A stretch of 64,000 nucleotides of DNA from Longispora sp047121295 (GCF_047121295.1 NZ_CP139447.1:4030001-4094000); one strand, 5' to 3'. Shown: positions 33,259 to 42,417, counted from the first letter of the stretch. Translations and numbers: made by a program. The notes: generated by a model from the sequence alone, not told the origin.

Positions 33259-33837
33259 GTGACCGCCACGTACACCTTCGACATCTTCACCACCCTCGAC
33301 GGCTACGCCAACCACAAGGGCGACTGGGGCGGCTACTGGGGCAAGCAGGGCCCCGAGTTCCTCGCGCACCGCGCCGCCGCCTACCGCGACCCGCTGCGCA
33401 TGGTCCTCGGCGCACGGACCTACCAGTCGAACGCGCCGTTCCTCGCCGAGGGCTTCGATCGTGACCTGTTCGACGAGTGGATCACGCGGATGTTCGACTC
33501 CCCCGTCACGGTGCTGTCCAGCCGGCTCACCGAGCCGCTGGACTGGCCGGGCACGACCATCGAGTCCGGCGACCCCGTCGAGGTGGTCTCACGGCTGAAG
33601 GCCGAGTCCGACGTGCCGCTGCGCTCGCACGGTAGCCTGCGGCTCAACCGCGCGCTACTCGACGCCGGTCTCATCGACGCCATCGAGCTCACGATCTTCC
33701 CGGTGATCTCCGGGGCGACCGGGGCGGACCGGGTCTTCGACGGCGTCGGCGACTTCGACCTGGAACTGCTCGACGCCCGGACGTTCGACGGCGACACACA
33801 GGTGCTGACCTACCGGCCGATCCGGCACGGCTCCTGA
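33259..33837 (+). CDS. RibD C-terminal/dihydrofolate-reductase-like protein
   Basis: 192 residues from GTG with CAGGGA upstream. The strand-helix pattern MTATYTFDIFTTLDGYANHK, GARTYQSNAPFL, SSRLTEPLDWPGTTI, GSLRLNRALLDAGLIDAIEL and FPVISGATGADRVF fits the RibD_C family, which includes proteins of the YwjB/YyaP type. These are NADPH-dependent reductases of unclear substrate. Cytoplasmic. It follows the hydrolase pseudogene and is monocistronic. Confidence 0.87.
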   Translation: MTATYTFDIFTTLDGYANHKGDWGGYWGKQGPEFLAHRAAAYRDPLRMVLGARTYQSNAPFLAEGFDRDLFDEWITRMFDSPVTVLSSRLTEPLDWPGTTIESGDPVEVVSRLKAESDVPLRSHGSLRLNRALLDAGLIDAIELTIFPVISGATGADRVFDGVGDFDLELLDARTFDGDTQVLTYRPIRHGS

Positions 33838-33919
33838 ACGCTGCTCGGTCCGTGACCGGGGCGTGGGAACCTGTGGCTGTGGGCAGTCCGCGATGCGTAG
33901 TTCCCGAGGAGTGATGATC

Positions 33920-34081
33920 ATGGCGTCGGAAGAAGAGCAACCTGCCGCAGCGGCCGAAGGCACGCCCAGGAGCGCCGCCGATGAAGCCGACGTGGACAAG
34001 TACGCGGACCTCATCCAAGAGGAGATCGTGATACTCCTGGACGGAGCACAGATCCGCCACGATCCGCCGAAGAAGAACTGA
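33920..34081 (+). CDS. small acidic protein
   Basis: About 53 residues from ATG, nine bases after CCGAGGA; earlier in-frame GTG/ATG codons at 33911 and 33914 are too close to that site. The chain is acidic and probably disordered for 25 residues, then helical (DVDKYADLIQEEIVILLDGA). No family recognised. A strong terminator follows at once, which supports a real transcript. Confidence 0.55.
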   Translation: MASEEEQPAAAAEGTPRSAADEADVDKYADLIQEEIVILLDGAQIRHDPPKKN

Positions 34082-34092
34082 TCCGCTCGACC

Positions 34093-34119
34093 AGGCCCTC
34101 GCCGATCCGGTGAGGGCCT
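34093..34119 (+). terminator. stem-loop terminator
   Basis: AGGCCCTC and GAGGGCCT pair, and the stem continues through a G-T pair and CCG/CGG to a three-base loop. It begins 12 bases after the stop of the small acidic gene. Confidence 0.82.
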
Positions 34120-34447
34120 TCGTCGTGTCCGACCCAACCCGGGACCCGGGACGGGGCTTGAGGGCCAGGGTTCAGGATGTGTTGTCCGAGTCCCCGGCAG
34201 TCTTCTCGTTGGACTCCAAGTCCGCCACGATGGCCTCAATCACCCTGCCGGTGGATATGGTCCCCACTTTGTAAAGACCGGAGCACGGGCCTGCTTGGTG
34301 CGCCGGTCCGCCGACAGCGTGCTCGGGCCGTAGCGGTGTCCCGCCGGGCCCGGGGCGGGCGGACCCACCGAAGGGGGCTGGTGGATCCGCCCGGACATCT
34401 GGAGCCGATCGGCGGTTCGCGATGGCCGTGCCGCCGATGCCGCACGG
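34120..34447. other. gap without a supported gene
   Basis: Only a weak minus-strand coding trace is present, ending TGA at 34172-34174 and reading SGLYKVGTISTGRVIEAIVA then DLESNEKTAGDSDNTS. It has no start codon or ribosome site and may be the tail of a lost gene. Confidence 0.35.
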
Positions 34448-35722
34448 TCAGGCGGGCAGGTTCCAGAGTTGGTTCGCGCTGGTGGCGCAGGTGTAGATGA
34501 TCAGCTGGGCGCCGGAGGGCTGGGACCCGGGGTCGTCCAGGCACTTGCCCGACTGCGGGTTGAGGATGGTCCGGTCGGCCCGGGCGGCCCACTGCTGGGC
34601 TCCGGTGCCGTTGCAGGTGCTGATCGTGACCTTGGTGCTGTTGGCGGTGCCGCCACCGACCACGTTCAGGCACTTGCCGAAGACCCGGATGGTGCCGTCG
34701 CCAGGAAGGGTCCAGGACTGGTTGGCGCCCGCGGTGCAGCCGTAGAGGATGACCGGGTTGCCGTCGGCCGTGCCGCTGCCGGAGTCGTCCACGCAGTTAC
34801 CCAGGTAGCCGGTGATCGGGCCGGGCCCGCTGCCCGTGCCGTAGGTGCTGTGGCCCCAGATGTCGCCGATGGGCGCGGCGCTGGCGGCGTTGCCGAGGTA
34901 CGGCAGGGCGTACATGTCCTCGATGGTGCGGAGCATGTTGTAGTGGTTGATGGTCTCGGAGTAGCTGCCGGGGTGCAGGTTGGCGCCGTAGAAGACGGTG
35001 GGCATGTTGTTGGCGGGGGTGAAGTTGTCCTCGTCCCAGGTGACGATGAGCAGGCTGTTGTGGGTCTTGGCCCACTCGGCGTACCCGCTGAAGGTGTTCT
35101 TGACCCAGGTGTCGCCATTCAGGATGCTGCCGTCGTGCATCGACTCGTGCTCGTTGCCGTGCGCGAAGGTGACGGTGGGCAGGGCGGCGTAGCCGGCGGC
35201 GGTGGTCGGGAAGCCGCAGCCCTGGGTGGGCACCGAGCCGGGACAGGTCAGCCACTTGTCGACCGCGTTGGGGTTGGTGGCGGTGCCGGGCAGGTTGGCG
35301 AAGCGCAGCCACGCGGCGGGGGTGGCCTCATCGGAGTAGTCGGCGAAGCTCAGCCCCTGCTGGATCAGCTGGTGGGGCAGGTTGTCCGCGTTGATCGAGC
35401 CGGGCGCGGGCGGGGTGCTGTTGGTCAGGCCCTGGGTGGACCCGGACAGCAGGGCGTAGTAGTTCGGCAGGCTCGGATGCCACTCGCCGTGCGCGTCGCT
35501 GAACGAGACACCCTGCCTGGCCAGGGAGTTGATGTAGGGGGCCTGGGCGGTGTTGCCGATGATGTCGGCGTAGTTCTCGTTCTCCATCATCACGATGACG
35601 ACGTGGTCGGGCCTGGGCAGCGACGAGGCCGCCGCGGCCGGCGCGGCGGCAACCGATGCCGTGACGCCGCACAGCAGCATCAGGGCACCGGCGGTGCCGG
35701 CGAGTTTTCGGGGGATGCGCAC
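34448..35722 (-). CDS. secreted phosphoesterase with ricin-type lectin domain
   Basis: 424 residues from GTG with a GGAG site. Signal peptide residues 1-34 (LAGTAGALMLLCGVTASVAA, AAA-S). The catalytic part (about 35-290) is a phosphoesterase-family domain (acid phosphatase/phospholipase C group): DHVVIVMMENENYADIIGN carries the metal-binding Glu-Asn, and HGEWHPSLPNYYALLSG and IVTWDEDNF carry further ligands. The last 125 residues are a ricin B beta-trefoil with three QxW-type repeats (NQSWTLPG, AQQWAARA, NQLWNLPA). It acts outside the cell, probably held on polysaccharide by the lectin. Confidence 0.88.
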   Translation of the reverse strand: MRIPRKLAGTAGALMLLCGVTASVAAAPAAAASSLPRPDHVVIVMMENENYADIIGNTAQAPYINSLARQGVSFSDAHGEWHPSLPNYYALLSGSTQGLTNSTPPAPGSINADNLPHQLIQQGLSFADYSDEATPAAWLRFANLPGTATNPNAVDKWLTCPGSVPTQGCGFPTTAAGYAALPTVTFAHGNEHESMHDGSILNGDTWVKNTFSGYAEWAKTHNSLLIVTWDEDNFTPANNMPTVFYGANLHPGSYSETINHYNMLRTIEDMYALPYLGNAASAAPIGDIWGHSTYGTGSGPGPITGYLGNCVDDSGSGTADGNPVILYGCTAGANQSWTLPGDGTIRVFGKCLNVVGGGTANSTKVTISTCNGTGAQQWAARADRTILNPQSGKCLDDPGSQPSGAQLIIYTCATSANQLWNLPA

Positions 35723-35837
35723 AGCTGTTCTCCGTTCGAGGGTGGGGACAACCTTGAATGAATCCAGTGAGCCTGCTGGATGACCGAGGCACACCCTACT
35801 GCCAAAACCTGGTGCTTGAAAGCGCATTCCACTCAGA

Positions 35838-35849
35838 TTTTTGCAAAAA
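35838..35849. other. AT-rich palindrome TTTTTGCAAAAA
   Basis: A 12-base perfect palindrome in the AT-rich 160 bases between the phosphoesterase promoter and the truncated insertion sequence. Base composition is unlike the rest of the window, which may reflect a promoter region or foreign DNA. Confidence 0.35.
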
Positions 35850-35883
35850 ATTGCATGACAAAGCTATCCATTACACACTATAA

Positions 35884-36148
35884 GAACCCCTAGCAGAATG
35901 ATCGCGGCCTTCGATGGTGATGATCGTTGATGTGCTCATGGGGAAGGGTGAGCAGCCGCCGTGGATCGTCTCCGACGGCCTGCGGGAGCGCATCGAGCCG
36001 TTGCTGCCGCGTGAGCGGCGGCGGTTCCGGTTTCCTGGCCGCAGGCGCCTGGATGACCGCCGGGTGCTGTGCGGGATTTGTTCGTGCTCTACACGGCGAC
36101 CGCGTGGGAGTTTCTTCCGAAGGAACTCGGTTTCGGTTCGGGGATGAC
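35884..36148 (+). mobile_element. truncated IS5-family element (left end only)
   Basis: The left terminal repeat GAACCCCTAGCAGAATGA, preceded by a TAA target-like triplet, and about 230 bases of transposase code closely match the intact copy at 47332. The product opens MVMIVDVLMGKGEQPPWIVS but shifts frame near 36078 after RRVLCGI. Similarity stops at GGGGATGAC (36148), exactly where a palindromic unit begins. The right two thirds of the element are gone. It is dead. Confidence 0.85.
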
Positions 36149-36175
36149 GGTGGCGTCCAGGACGTCAGACGCCAC
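36149..36175. repeat. palindromic unit, copy 1
   Basis: The arms GTGGCGTC and GACGCCAC surround CAGGACGTCA. The same unit occurs in reverse orientation at 46572-46599. Here it sits at the break of the truncated insertion sequence. The 565 bases from here to 36741 show no supportable gene, only a strong hairpin at 36551. Confidence 0.7.
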
Positions 36176-36550
36176 GCCCCGCAGACCGGGACGGGAGGGG
36201 TTGTCGCGAGCGCCCGCCGGTCCCGGTATCCCTTGGCCCGTATCCGTCATGGAGCGGGCAGCCTGCAAGGGGTGCTTACCCCGCCGCGCGATCGTCAGAC
36301 ACGACGGGCGTCGGTTTGCGCCGGATTGTGGCCGAGGAGGACCATCATGGACTCCGACGCGGCTGCGGGGCAGGGCAATGTTCACCCTGATCACCCGCGT
36401 TCGCGCCCACAACCCATCTGGCCGAGCCCCGCGAGGTCGAACACGGCCGCGTGCGCCGGTCACGCGCAGGATCGCAGACCCTGTGTGGGTGGGTCTGCGA
36501 TCGTTCACCGGCTTCCGCTGCACGGACGACGCGGGCGGTGAACCCTGAGC

Positions 36551-36580
36551 GTGGGGCACCCGCTGTGCCGGGTGCCCCAC
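36551..36580. terminator. 11-bp perfect stem-loop
   Basis: GTGGGGCACCC and GGGTGCCCCAC with an eight-base loop. No gene with a clear end abuts it; it could end transcripts entering from either side, including that of the minus-strand small gene at 36742. Confidence 0.65.
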
Positions 36581-36741
36581 GCGCGTGGTCGAGGTCGCCG
36601 CACCATCCCCAGCCCCCTCAAACCACGAATGGCGCACCGGCGACCTCTCGGCCGGAACAGTCACGGCCAACAACATGCTACCCACGCGAATGCTGATGAA
36701 ACCCTCCAAGGGTGCTCAAGCGCGGGGTAGGCGTGTCGGGG

Positions 36742-36912
36742 TCAGCGGACGGGGCCCATGAAGCCGCCGTAGTAGCCGCCGAGTTCGTCGCGGTACTTAT
36801 CCCGGTAGTCGGCTTCGGAGTTTCGGGTCTCGTCCAGCTCCGGGGCGCCCTTGATCTCGTCCTTGCCGGTTGCGACACAAAGGCGCTGGTCCACGTGCCG
36901 CAGGTTCCGCAT
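36742..36912 (-). CDS. possible small protein or gene tail
   Basis: 56 residues if read from ATG at 36912; the C-terminal 40 (KDEIKGAPELDETRNSEADY, RDKYRDELGGYYGGFMGPVR) look like real protein, with charged helix and a Gly/Tyr-rich end. No ribosome site is seen and no family is recognised. It may be the end of a gene whose front was lost. It is divergent from the deaminase. Confidence 0.4.
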   Translation of the reverse strand: MRNLRHVDQRLCVATGKDEIKGAPELDETRNSEADYRDKYRDELGGYYGGFMGPVR

Positions 36913-36984
36913 GACACGCTCGGCATGGCACAAAGGCACACAGCCGTCCCCTGACCCCTGCCACCTCCTACGAAGGCACATGAC

Positions 36985-37398
36985 ATGACCACACAGACCC
37001 ACCACGTCGACCACGAACTCATCCAGGCCGCGGCCCACATCGCGCGCACCCGCTGCCAGGGCGACAACCACACCATGGCCGCCGCAGCCCGTGCCCACGA
37101 CGGCCGGATCATCACCGCCGTCAACGCCTACCACTTCACCGGCGGCCCTTGCGCCGAGCTGGTTCTCCTCGGCACAGCAGCCTCCCAAGGCGCATACGAG
37201 CTGGACACGATCGTCGCCGTGGGCGACCGCGGCCGCGGAGTCGTTCCCCCGTGCGGACGGTGTCGTCAGGTCCTTCTCGACTACTTCCCTGCCCTGAAGG
37301 TCATCGTCGGGGCAGCCGGGCGCCTGCGAACCGTCTCCATCGCCGACCTGCTCCCCGAAAGCTATGTCTGGGCCGACCACCAGTTCGACATCGAATAA
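36985..37398 (+). CDS. blasticidin-S-deaminase-like cytidine deaminase
   Basis: 137 residues. The zinc and catalytic motifs are FTGGPCAELVLLGTAA (Cys and Glu) and PPCGRCRQVLLDY (two Cys). The stretches VNAYHFTGGPCAEL, TIVAVGDRGRG and LLPESYVW match the fungal blasticidin S deaminase BSD far more closely than ordinary Cdd enzymes, from my memory of that family. Such enzymes hydrolyse the cytosine amino group of cytidine or of aminoacyl-nucleoside antibiotics such as blasticidin S. Either a resistance gene or a nucleoside-salvage relative is possible. No antibiotic cluster is adjacent. Confidence 0.85.
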   Translation: MTTQTHHVDHELIQAAAHIARTRCQGDNHTMAAAARAHDGRIITAVNAYHFTGGPCAELVLLGTAASQGAYELDTIVAVGDRGRGVVPPCGRCRQVLLDYFPALKVIVGAAGRLRTVSIADLLPESYVWADHQFDIE

Positions 37399-37506
37399 GC
37401 CGAATCCCAGCCCGCTCCCAGTTCCCAGGAAGTTGCCACAAAAGGGGAACTACGCATTTATCGCTACGGCTGTCAACTTGAGTCGCGGGGTGGTCTGGTC
37501 TGGGTG

Positions 37507-37833
37507 TCAGCGGGTTTGGACGGGTGCGGTGTCCACGACAGTGCCGAGGCCCGCGACGTCGAGCGCAGCGGCGATGACGGGGTCGGCGTTGACCACGCGC
37601 AGCCATCCGCCGTGTTCGGCGCATTTGCGCGCGGCGACCGCCAGCACCGCCAGGCCCACCGAGTCGTACAGCTCGAGGAATCTCATGTCGATGACCAGGT
37701 TGGTGCGGCCGGCCTCGATGAGGTCGTGGAGGGTGTCCCTGAGCTGGTTGGCCGAGGCGGAGTCCAGGTCCCCGCCGGTGGTGACGACGGCCCCGTGTGC
37801 TCCCCAGCATGTGGTCTCGGTACGCAGGTCCAT
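37507..37833 (-). CDS. STAS-domain anti-anti-sigma factor
   Basis: 108 residues from ATG with GGAAGG upstream. The STAS core is VTTGGDLDSASANQLRDTL ... NLVIDMRFLELYDSVGLAVL ... AARKCAEHGGWLRVV. The regulated serine lies in DSVGL (residue 58), where classic RsbV/SpoIIAA have DSTGL. Such proteins bind an anti-sigma kinase and free a SigB/SigF-type sigma factor, which suits the promoters found nearby. No kinase partner is in the window. Followed on the same strand side by Hsp20. Confidence 0.88.
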   Translation of the reverse strand: MDLRTETTCWGAHGAVVTTGGDLDSASANQLRDTLHDLIEAGRTNLVIDMRFLELYDSVGLAVLAVAARKCAEHGGWLRVVNADPVIAAALDVAGLGTVVDTAPVQTR

Positions 37834-37995
37834 GACGAACGTCCTTCCGTGGCCCCTTGTGTCGGAATCAGGCGCGCGCGTGGCGAGGCTGGCAGGGCCG
37901 GTTCCCCGTGGAGAGACATGGACGCGGGAACTCAGGCCCTGCCCGCGGGGCACGCCCGGCCCGGAGAGGGAATGCGGGCGTGCCGGTCTTTCGGC

Positions 37996-38496
37996 TCAGC
38001 GCCGGGAATCTTGGAGTTGCCCGTTGACGGCCGACTCTGACGTTCCGCCGGTGTCTGCGGATTCGCCGGTGATCATCCTGTGGCCCTCCTGCTGGGAGCC
38101 GCGTTCGATGGCGATCGCGCGCGGCTTGGCCTGCTCGGCCACGGGAATGGTCACCGTCAGCACCCCGTCGGTGTAGCGTGCGTTGATCGCGTCAAGGTCG
38201 AGTCCGTCGGCGAGCATGATCTGACGCTGGTACGTGCCGATCGGGCGTTCGGCCACCAGGTAGGTGGAGCCTTCGGGCCGTTCGGCGCGACGCTCGGCGG
38301 TCACGGTCAACGTGTTGTTTTCGGCGGTGACCGTCAGCGAGGACTCATCGACTCCGGGCAGGTCAAACGCCAGGACGTAGGACTCGCCCTCCTGGTATGC
38401 GTCCAGGGGCATCATCCGCGGGGCGCGGGTGGCGCCCATCACCTCGTTCGTCCAGCGCTCCAGTTCCCGGAACGGGTCAAACCGCAAGGAGGCCAT
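37996..38496 (-). CDS. Hsp20/alpha-crystallin small heat-shock protein
   Basis: 166 residues from ATG with AGGAG about ten bases upstream. The alpha-crystallin domain covers roughly residues 33-130: YVLAFDLPGVDESSLTVTAE, NTLTVTAERRAERPEGSTYL, GTYQRQIMLADGLDLDAINA and the DGVLTVTIP motif. It holds unfolding proteins without ATP. The C-terminal tail is Ser/Gly-rich and lacks a clear I-x-I. Located between the STAS gene and the tricorn protease, all on the minus strand. Confidence 0.93.
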   Translation of the reverse strand: MASLRFDPFRELERWTNEVMGATRAPRMMPLDAYQEGESYVLAFDLPGVDESSLTVTAENNTLTVTAERRAERPEGSTYLVAERPIGTYQRQIMLADGLDLDAINARYTDGVLTVTIPVAEQAKPRAIAIERGSQQEGHRMITGESADTGGTSESAVNGQLQDSRR

Positions 38497-38716
38497 TGTT
38501 CTCAACTCCTCACCATGTGCATGAGTTCAGTTCAGTGCCGGGCAGGACCCCTGGGATCCCCGGCGGCTGACCGTCGGCCTGTCTGCCGCACCTGGATGGG
38601 ACGGCCTCCCGGGGCGGAAGCTCAGCGTGCTTCGCCTGCTCCGGGCCAGGGGTCCTCGCCAACTCAGGCAATATTTTAAACAAGGGTGCCAAGAAAAGTG
38701 AAGGGTAAGCGACAGA

Positions 38717-38743
38717 AAAGTTGAGCCTCGTGCGCGCAACTTT
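38717..38743. promoter_or_regulatory. AAAGTTG-N13-CAACTTT inverted repeat upstream of hsp20
   Basis: Seven-base perfect arms in the 305-base gap before hsp20, next to an AT-rich stretch (AATATTTTAAAC at about 38670-38682) that could hold the -10 of the minus-strand promoter. The spacing does not match the published HspR (HAIR) or CIRCE elements, so the regulator is open. Confidence 0.4.
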
Positions 38744-38801
38744 AGCCAAGCTGGCGCAGTCGACGGCATCAGCGGGCGCACAGTTCGGCGGTCACATGTC
38801 G

Positions 38802-41800
38802 TCATCGATCGCTGCGTGGCGGTAGGGCTGGAGGGGTTAGTCGCGGTCGGTCGGCGGGGTTGGGGGTGTGGGCCGGGAACCGCTCGAGGAGCTTGAGGGC
38901 CTCTTCGATGGCGCGGTCGAGTTGGGCATCTAAGTCTCGCGCGTAGTCCTGCGGGGTGATGTCGACGTCGATGTCAGGATCGGTGCCGTAGTTCTCTACC
39001 CGCCAGCCCACGTCGTCGAACGCGAAGGAGAATTCCGGCTGTGTGGTTACCGTGCCGTCGGCCAGTTCGTGGGACGGGGCGATCCCGATGACCCCGCCCC
39101 AGGTGCGTTTGCCGATCAGCGGGCCGAGTTCGTACGCCTTGAACGCGTGGCTGAAGATGTCACCGTCGGAGCCGGCGTGTTCGTTGGTGATGGCTACGAG
39201 CACTCCCCGGGGGGACTCGGGCGGGTAGGGCTCGGGGGCGCCCCATCGGGAGAAGTCGTAGCCGATCCGCCGGCGGGACAGTTTCTCGACGAGGAGGGCG
39301 GAGACGTGCCCGCCGCCGTTGAACCGGACGTCGACGATGAGGCCCTCCTTGTCGTATTCGGCGAGGAAGCCCCGGTGGAACTCGGCGAAGCCGTCGGGGC
39401 CCATGTCGGGGATGTGCAGGTAGCCGAGCCGGCCCTCGGAACGTTCGGCGACGAGGGCCCGGTTGGTGTCGACCCAGTCGCGGTAGCGCAGGGGCTCCTC
39501 GTCGGAGAGGGTGTGCACCGTGACGGTGCGGGGCTCGCCCTTGTCGGTCCGTACGGTCAGCTGGACCTCGATGCCGGCCTGGTTGACGAGGCGTTCGGCG
39601 GGGCTTGCCGCATCGCCAACGGGCTGGCCGTTGACTGCGAGCAGGGTGTCGCCTTCCCGGATTCGGGCTCCGGGTTCCAGGAGCGGCGAGCGGGTGTCCG
39701 GGTCGGCCGGGTCCCCGGCGAGGATCCGGCCGAAGTGGTACTCGTGGCCCACTCGGGACCAGTCGACGCCGAGGAAGCCCTGCGTGTAATGGGGACGATA
39801 CCGGTACGCGCCGCCCAGCTCGTAGGCGTGGGAGGTACCCAGTTCGCCCTGCATCTCCCACAGCAGGTCCGACAGTTCCGAGCGGGTGCTGACGAGTTCA
39901 ACGAGGGGGAAGTACCGTTCGTAGACGCCGTCCCAGTCGATGCCGGCCATGTCATCGGCCCAGAAGTGCTCACGTTGCAGCCGCCATGCCTCGCGGAACA
40001 TCTGGCACCATTCCGCGGCCGGGCGTACGGAGACCCGGACCCGGTCGAGGTCGATCCAGCCGCCCGTGCGGTCGGCGCCATGGCTGTCCGGGGCCTTCTC
40101 GCCAGCCTTGATCACCCGCAGTCGGGAGCCGGAGCGGTACACAAGAGTCTTGTTGTCGGGGCCGACCCGGAAGTCGCTGACCTCGTCGGTGACCTGTTCG
40201 GTCTTGCCAGTGTCCAGGTCGAACAGTTGCAGAACCCCGTCGGCCGGCCGGTACCGGCGGCGCGCCCCGCGTACTGGGTAGGACAGCACCAGGATCTTGC
40301 CCGAGATACCCCGCACCGCCGCGTACCGGGCCGGGGCGAGAGGGAAGGGCACCATCCGGCCCTCGATGCCGGTGAAGTCGATCACCAGGGGGCCGGCGGT
40401 GGTGTCCTCGGTGCTGTCCGCGCCGTCGAGGGGGCGGGGCCGGGAGGCGAACGGCGAGGGCACGTCTTCGCGGAGGGTGACGGCGTAGACGCGTCCGGCC
40501 TGGGGGAAGCTGAGGTCGAACTGGAGTTCGTCGTACACGGGGTTGAAGTCGCGCTCCCCCACGAAGTACAGATACCTGCCCGCCGGGTCGAAGCTTGGGG
40601 AGAAGTCGTGCAGGGCCGGCCGGGTCACGGCCGTCACCTCGCCGCTCTCGGCCCGGCACACCTTGATCATCGTGGTCTGGGGGCTGGCGGGGAAGGCGTA
40701 GGCAAGCCAAGCGCCGTCCGCTGACCAGGCGAGATCCTTCGGACGGCCGAAGCGGCTGTGGTCGACGCGCCGTGCCGCGTGCGGTTCTGCGCCGGCGTCG
40801 ATGAGCCACACCTCGTTGCGGTGGTTGGTGATGGCGAGGGTCGCGCCGACGGGGGCGGCGGTCAGCTCGACGATGCGGCCCAGGTCCAGGTCGTCGAGAA
40901 CGCGCACGGGTTTGGTGCCGGAAACCGGGGTGATGACGAGGTGTTCGTTCTCGCTGGTGTCACTGGCCGCGCCCGCGAGCCGTTCGCTGTCGGCGAGCCA
41001 GGTCATCATCCGGTACCGCACGCCGTCCGGCTCGCCGTGCTGGCTGACCGGGCCCTCCCAGTTCCCGAACGAGTACGCCTTGCCCCGAGTGGTGATCGCC
41101 AGCCGTGACCCATCTGGGCTGAGCCTGGCACTGTGCAGGTTCAGGGAGGCGTCGGTGAACCTGCGCGCCCGCTGGGTGCGGGAGCTGCCGACCCGGATGT
41201 CGATCCGCCGGGAGGCCTCCGCCGGGTCGAGGACGTAGAGGGCCGCCCCGCAGTGGTACACGAGCCGGTGGCCGTCGCCGCTGAGGTTGCGGGCGTAGAA
41301 GTCGTCGTGGTCGGTGTGCCGGAGCAGGTTCCCGCCGTCCGGTTCGCAGGAGTACACGTTGCCGGTGCCCTCGTGGTCGGACAGGAAGTAGATCCGGTCG
41401 CCGACCCAGCACGGCCCGGCCAGATTGCCGGCGACCGTGACGAGACGGTGAAACGTCCCGCCGCCGTCCGGGTCGATCCACAGGTCACCGACTGTGCCAC
41501 CGCGGTAGCGCTTCCACCGCGCGGGGTCGGCCGTGTTGCGGCCGAGCACGACCGCACCGCCGGGGCCGTAGGCGATGGTGCTGGCCAGCCCGTGCGGGAG
41601 CAGGGTCGGCAGGCCGCCGCCAGCAGGGACGGAGAACAGCCGCTCGCGGCGGTGGGGCTGCCCGGCCGTGGAGCCGTAGACGATGTCGCCCCCGCCAGAC
41701 CATGTTGTGACAGAGCACCGGGCGGCCTGATACGTCAGCCGCCGTGCGTCACCGCCGGCTGTCGGCATCACGTAGATCTCCGCCGGTCCCTCGTCGCTGC

Positions 41801-41975
41801 CCACGAATGCGATGGACGCTCCATCCGGGGACAGTCGCGGGTAGTTGGCCTCCGCGATTCCAGCGGTGAGGCGCCACGCGCGGCCACCGGCGGCTGACAC
41901 AGTCCACAGGTCGTCCTCGCAGGCGAACACGACGGTGTCCCCATGAATCGTGGGAAACCGGAAGTAGCCCGACAT
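38802..41975 (-). CDS. tricorn-type protease (S41 family)
   Basis: 1057 residues, full length for tricorn (about 1070). Residues 1-660 hold WD/beta-propeller repeats (LSPDGASIAFVGSDEGPAEI, LSPDGSRLAITTRGKAYSFG and others). A C1 helical region follows (FREAWRLQREHFWADDMAGI, with the catalytic histidine in REHFW), then a PDZ domain (ILAGDPADP, IREGDTLLAVNGQPVG), then the S41 core with ITNEHAGSDGDIFSHAF carrying the nucleophilic serine and the adjacent aspartate that sets substrate preference. It degrades peptides released by the proteasome. Cytoplasmic; no ribosome site at ideal distance. Confidence 0.93.
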   Translation of the reverse strand: MSGYFRFPTIHGDTVVFACEDDLWTVSAAGGRAWRLTAGIAEANYPRLSPDGASIAFVGSDEGPAEIYVMPTAGGDARRLTYQAARCSVTTWSGGGDIVYGSTAGQPHRRERLFSVPAGGGLPTLLPHGLASTIAYGPGGAVVLGRNTADPARWKRYRGGTVGDLWIDPDGGGTFHRLVTVAGNLAGPCWVGDRIYFLSDHEGTGNVYSCEPDGGNLLRHTDHDDFYARNLSGDGHRLVYHCGAALYVLDPAEASRRIDIRVGSSRTQRARRFTDASLNLHSARLSPDGSRLAITTRGKAYSFGNWEGPVSQHGEPDGVRYRMMTWLADSERLAGAASDTSENEHLVITPVSGTKPVRVLDDLDLGRIVELTAAPVGATLAITNHRNEVWLIDAGAEPHAARRVDHSRFGRPKDLAWSADGAWLAYAFPASPQTTMIKVCRAESGEVTAVTRPALHDFSPSFDPAGRYLYFVGERDFNPVYDELQFDLSFPQAGRVYAVTLREDVPSPFASRPRPLDGADSTEDTTAGPLVIDFTGIEGRMVPFPLAPARYAAVRGISGKILVLSYPVRGARRRYRPADGVLQLFDLDTGKTEQVTDEVSDFRVGPDNKTLVYRSGSRLRVIKAGEKAPDSHGADRTGGWIDLDRVRVSVRPAAEWCQMFREAWRLQREHFWADDMAGIDWDGVYERYFPLVELVSTRSELSDLLWEMQGELGTSHAYELGGAYRYRPHYTQGFLGVDWSRVGHEYHFGRILAGDPADPDTRSPLLEPGARIREGDTLLAVNGQPVGDAASPAERLVNQAGIEVQLTVRTDKGEPRTVTVHTLSDEEPLRYRDWVDTNRALVAERSEGRLGYLHIPDMGPDGFAEFHRGFLAEYDKEGLIVDVRFNGGGHVSALLVEKLSRRRIGYDFSRWGAPEPYPPESPRGVLVAITNEHAGSDGDIFSHAFKAYELGPLIGKRTWGGVIGIAPSHELADGTVTTQPEFSFAFDDVGWRVENYGTDPDIDVDITPQDYARDLDAQLDRAIEEALKLLERFPAHTPNPADRPRLTPPALPPRSDR

Positions 41976-42101
41976 AGAAGCAATCTAGCCTCCGCCGGAG
42001 CTCGTGACCGGCGGTGCGGCGATTCCCGAGATCGGGCCCCGGCCGCAGCCGCGCCCTCGAGGGGGCACCGGGGACGAGGGTGAGGGTTCGGGAGCTAGCT
42101 C

Positions 42102-42128
42102 TTTTCACCCGATGTGACCGACGGGTAG
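42102..42128 (+). promoter_or_regulatory. weak SigB/SigF-type promoter
   Basis: TTTT, 17 bases, then GGGTAG, about 50 bases upstream of the Arg/Pro-rich small gene. The -35 departs from GTTT, so this is the weakest member of the set. Confidence 0.4.
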
Positions 42129-42180
42129 CTCCTAGCGTTGACGACGGCACGTTGGAGCCCAGCGAACACAGGAGGCCGTC

Positions 42181-42417
42181 ATGACGACGCCGAAACGCGA
42201 AGAACCGCGCGACCCGCAGCGTGAGCAGCCCCGACGCGAGGACCCGTCACGGCCGGCTCAGCCGGACCGCCAGCCGCCCGGACGTGAGGACCCAACGCGC
42301 AGGGAGCCTGGACGGCAGCAGCCCGACCCGCAGAAGCCCGGCCAGCGCCCGGGAACCGGTGAACCCGGCGCACCCGGCCTCGGCGGAGGTTCCCGCCAGG
42401 GCGAATCCAACCTGTGA
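42181..42417 (+). CDS. small Arg/Pro/Glu-rich disordered protein
   Basis: 78 residues beginning MTTPKREEPRDPQREQPRRE; nearly all residues are charged, proline or glycine, with a repeated REDPxRxxQPxRQ pattern, so it should be intrinsically disordered. GGAGGCC lies upstream of the ATG. It sits just before csbD. It may be a stress or desiccation protein; that is inference only. Confidence 0.5.
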   Translation: MTTPKREEPRDPQREQPRREDPSRPAQPDRQPPGREDPTRREPGRQQPDPQKPGQRPGTGEPGAPGLGGGSRQGESNL

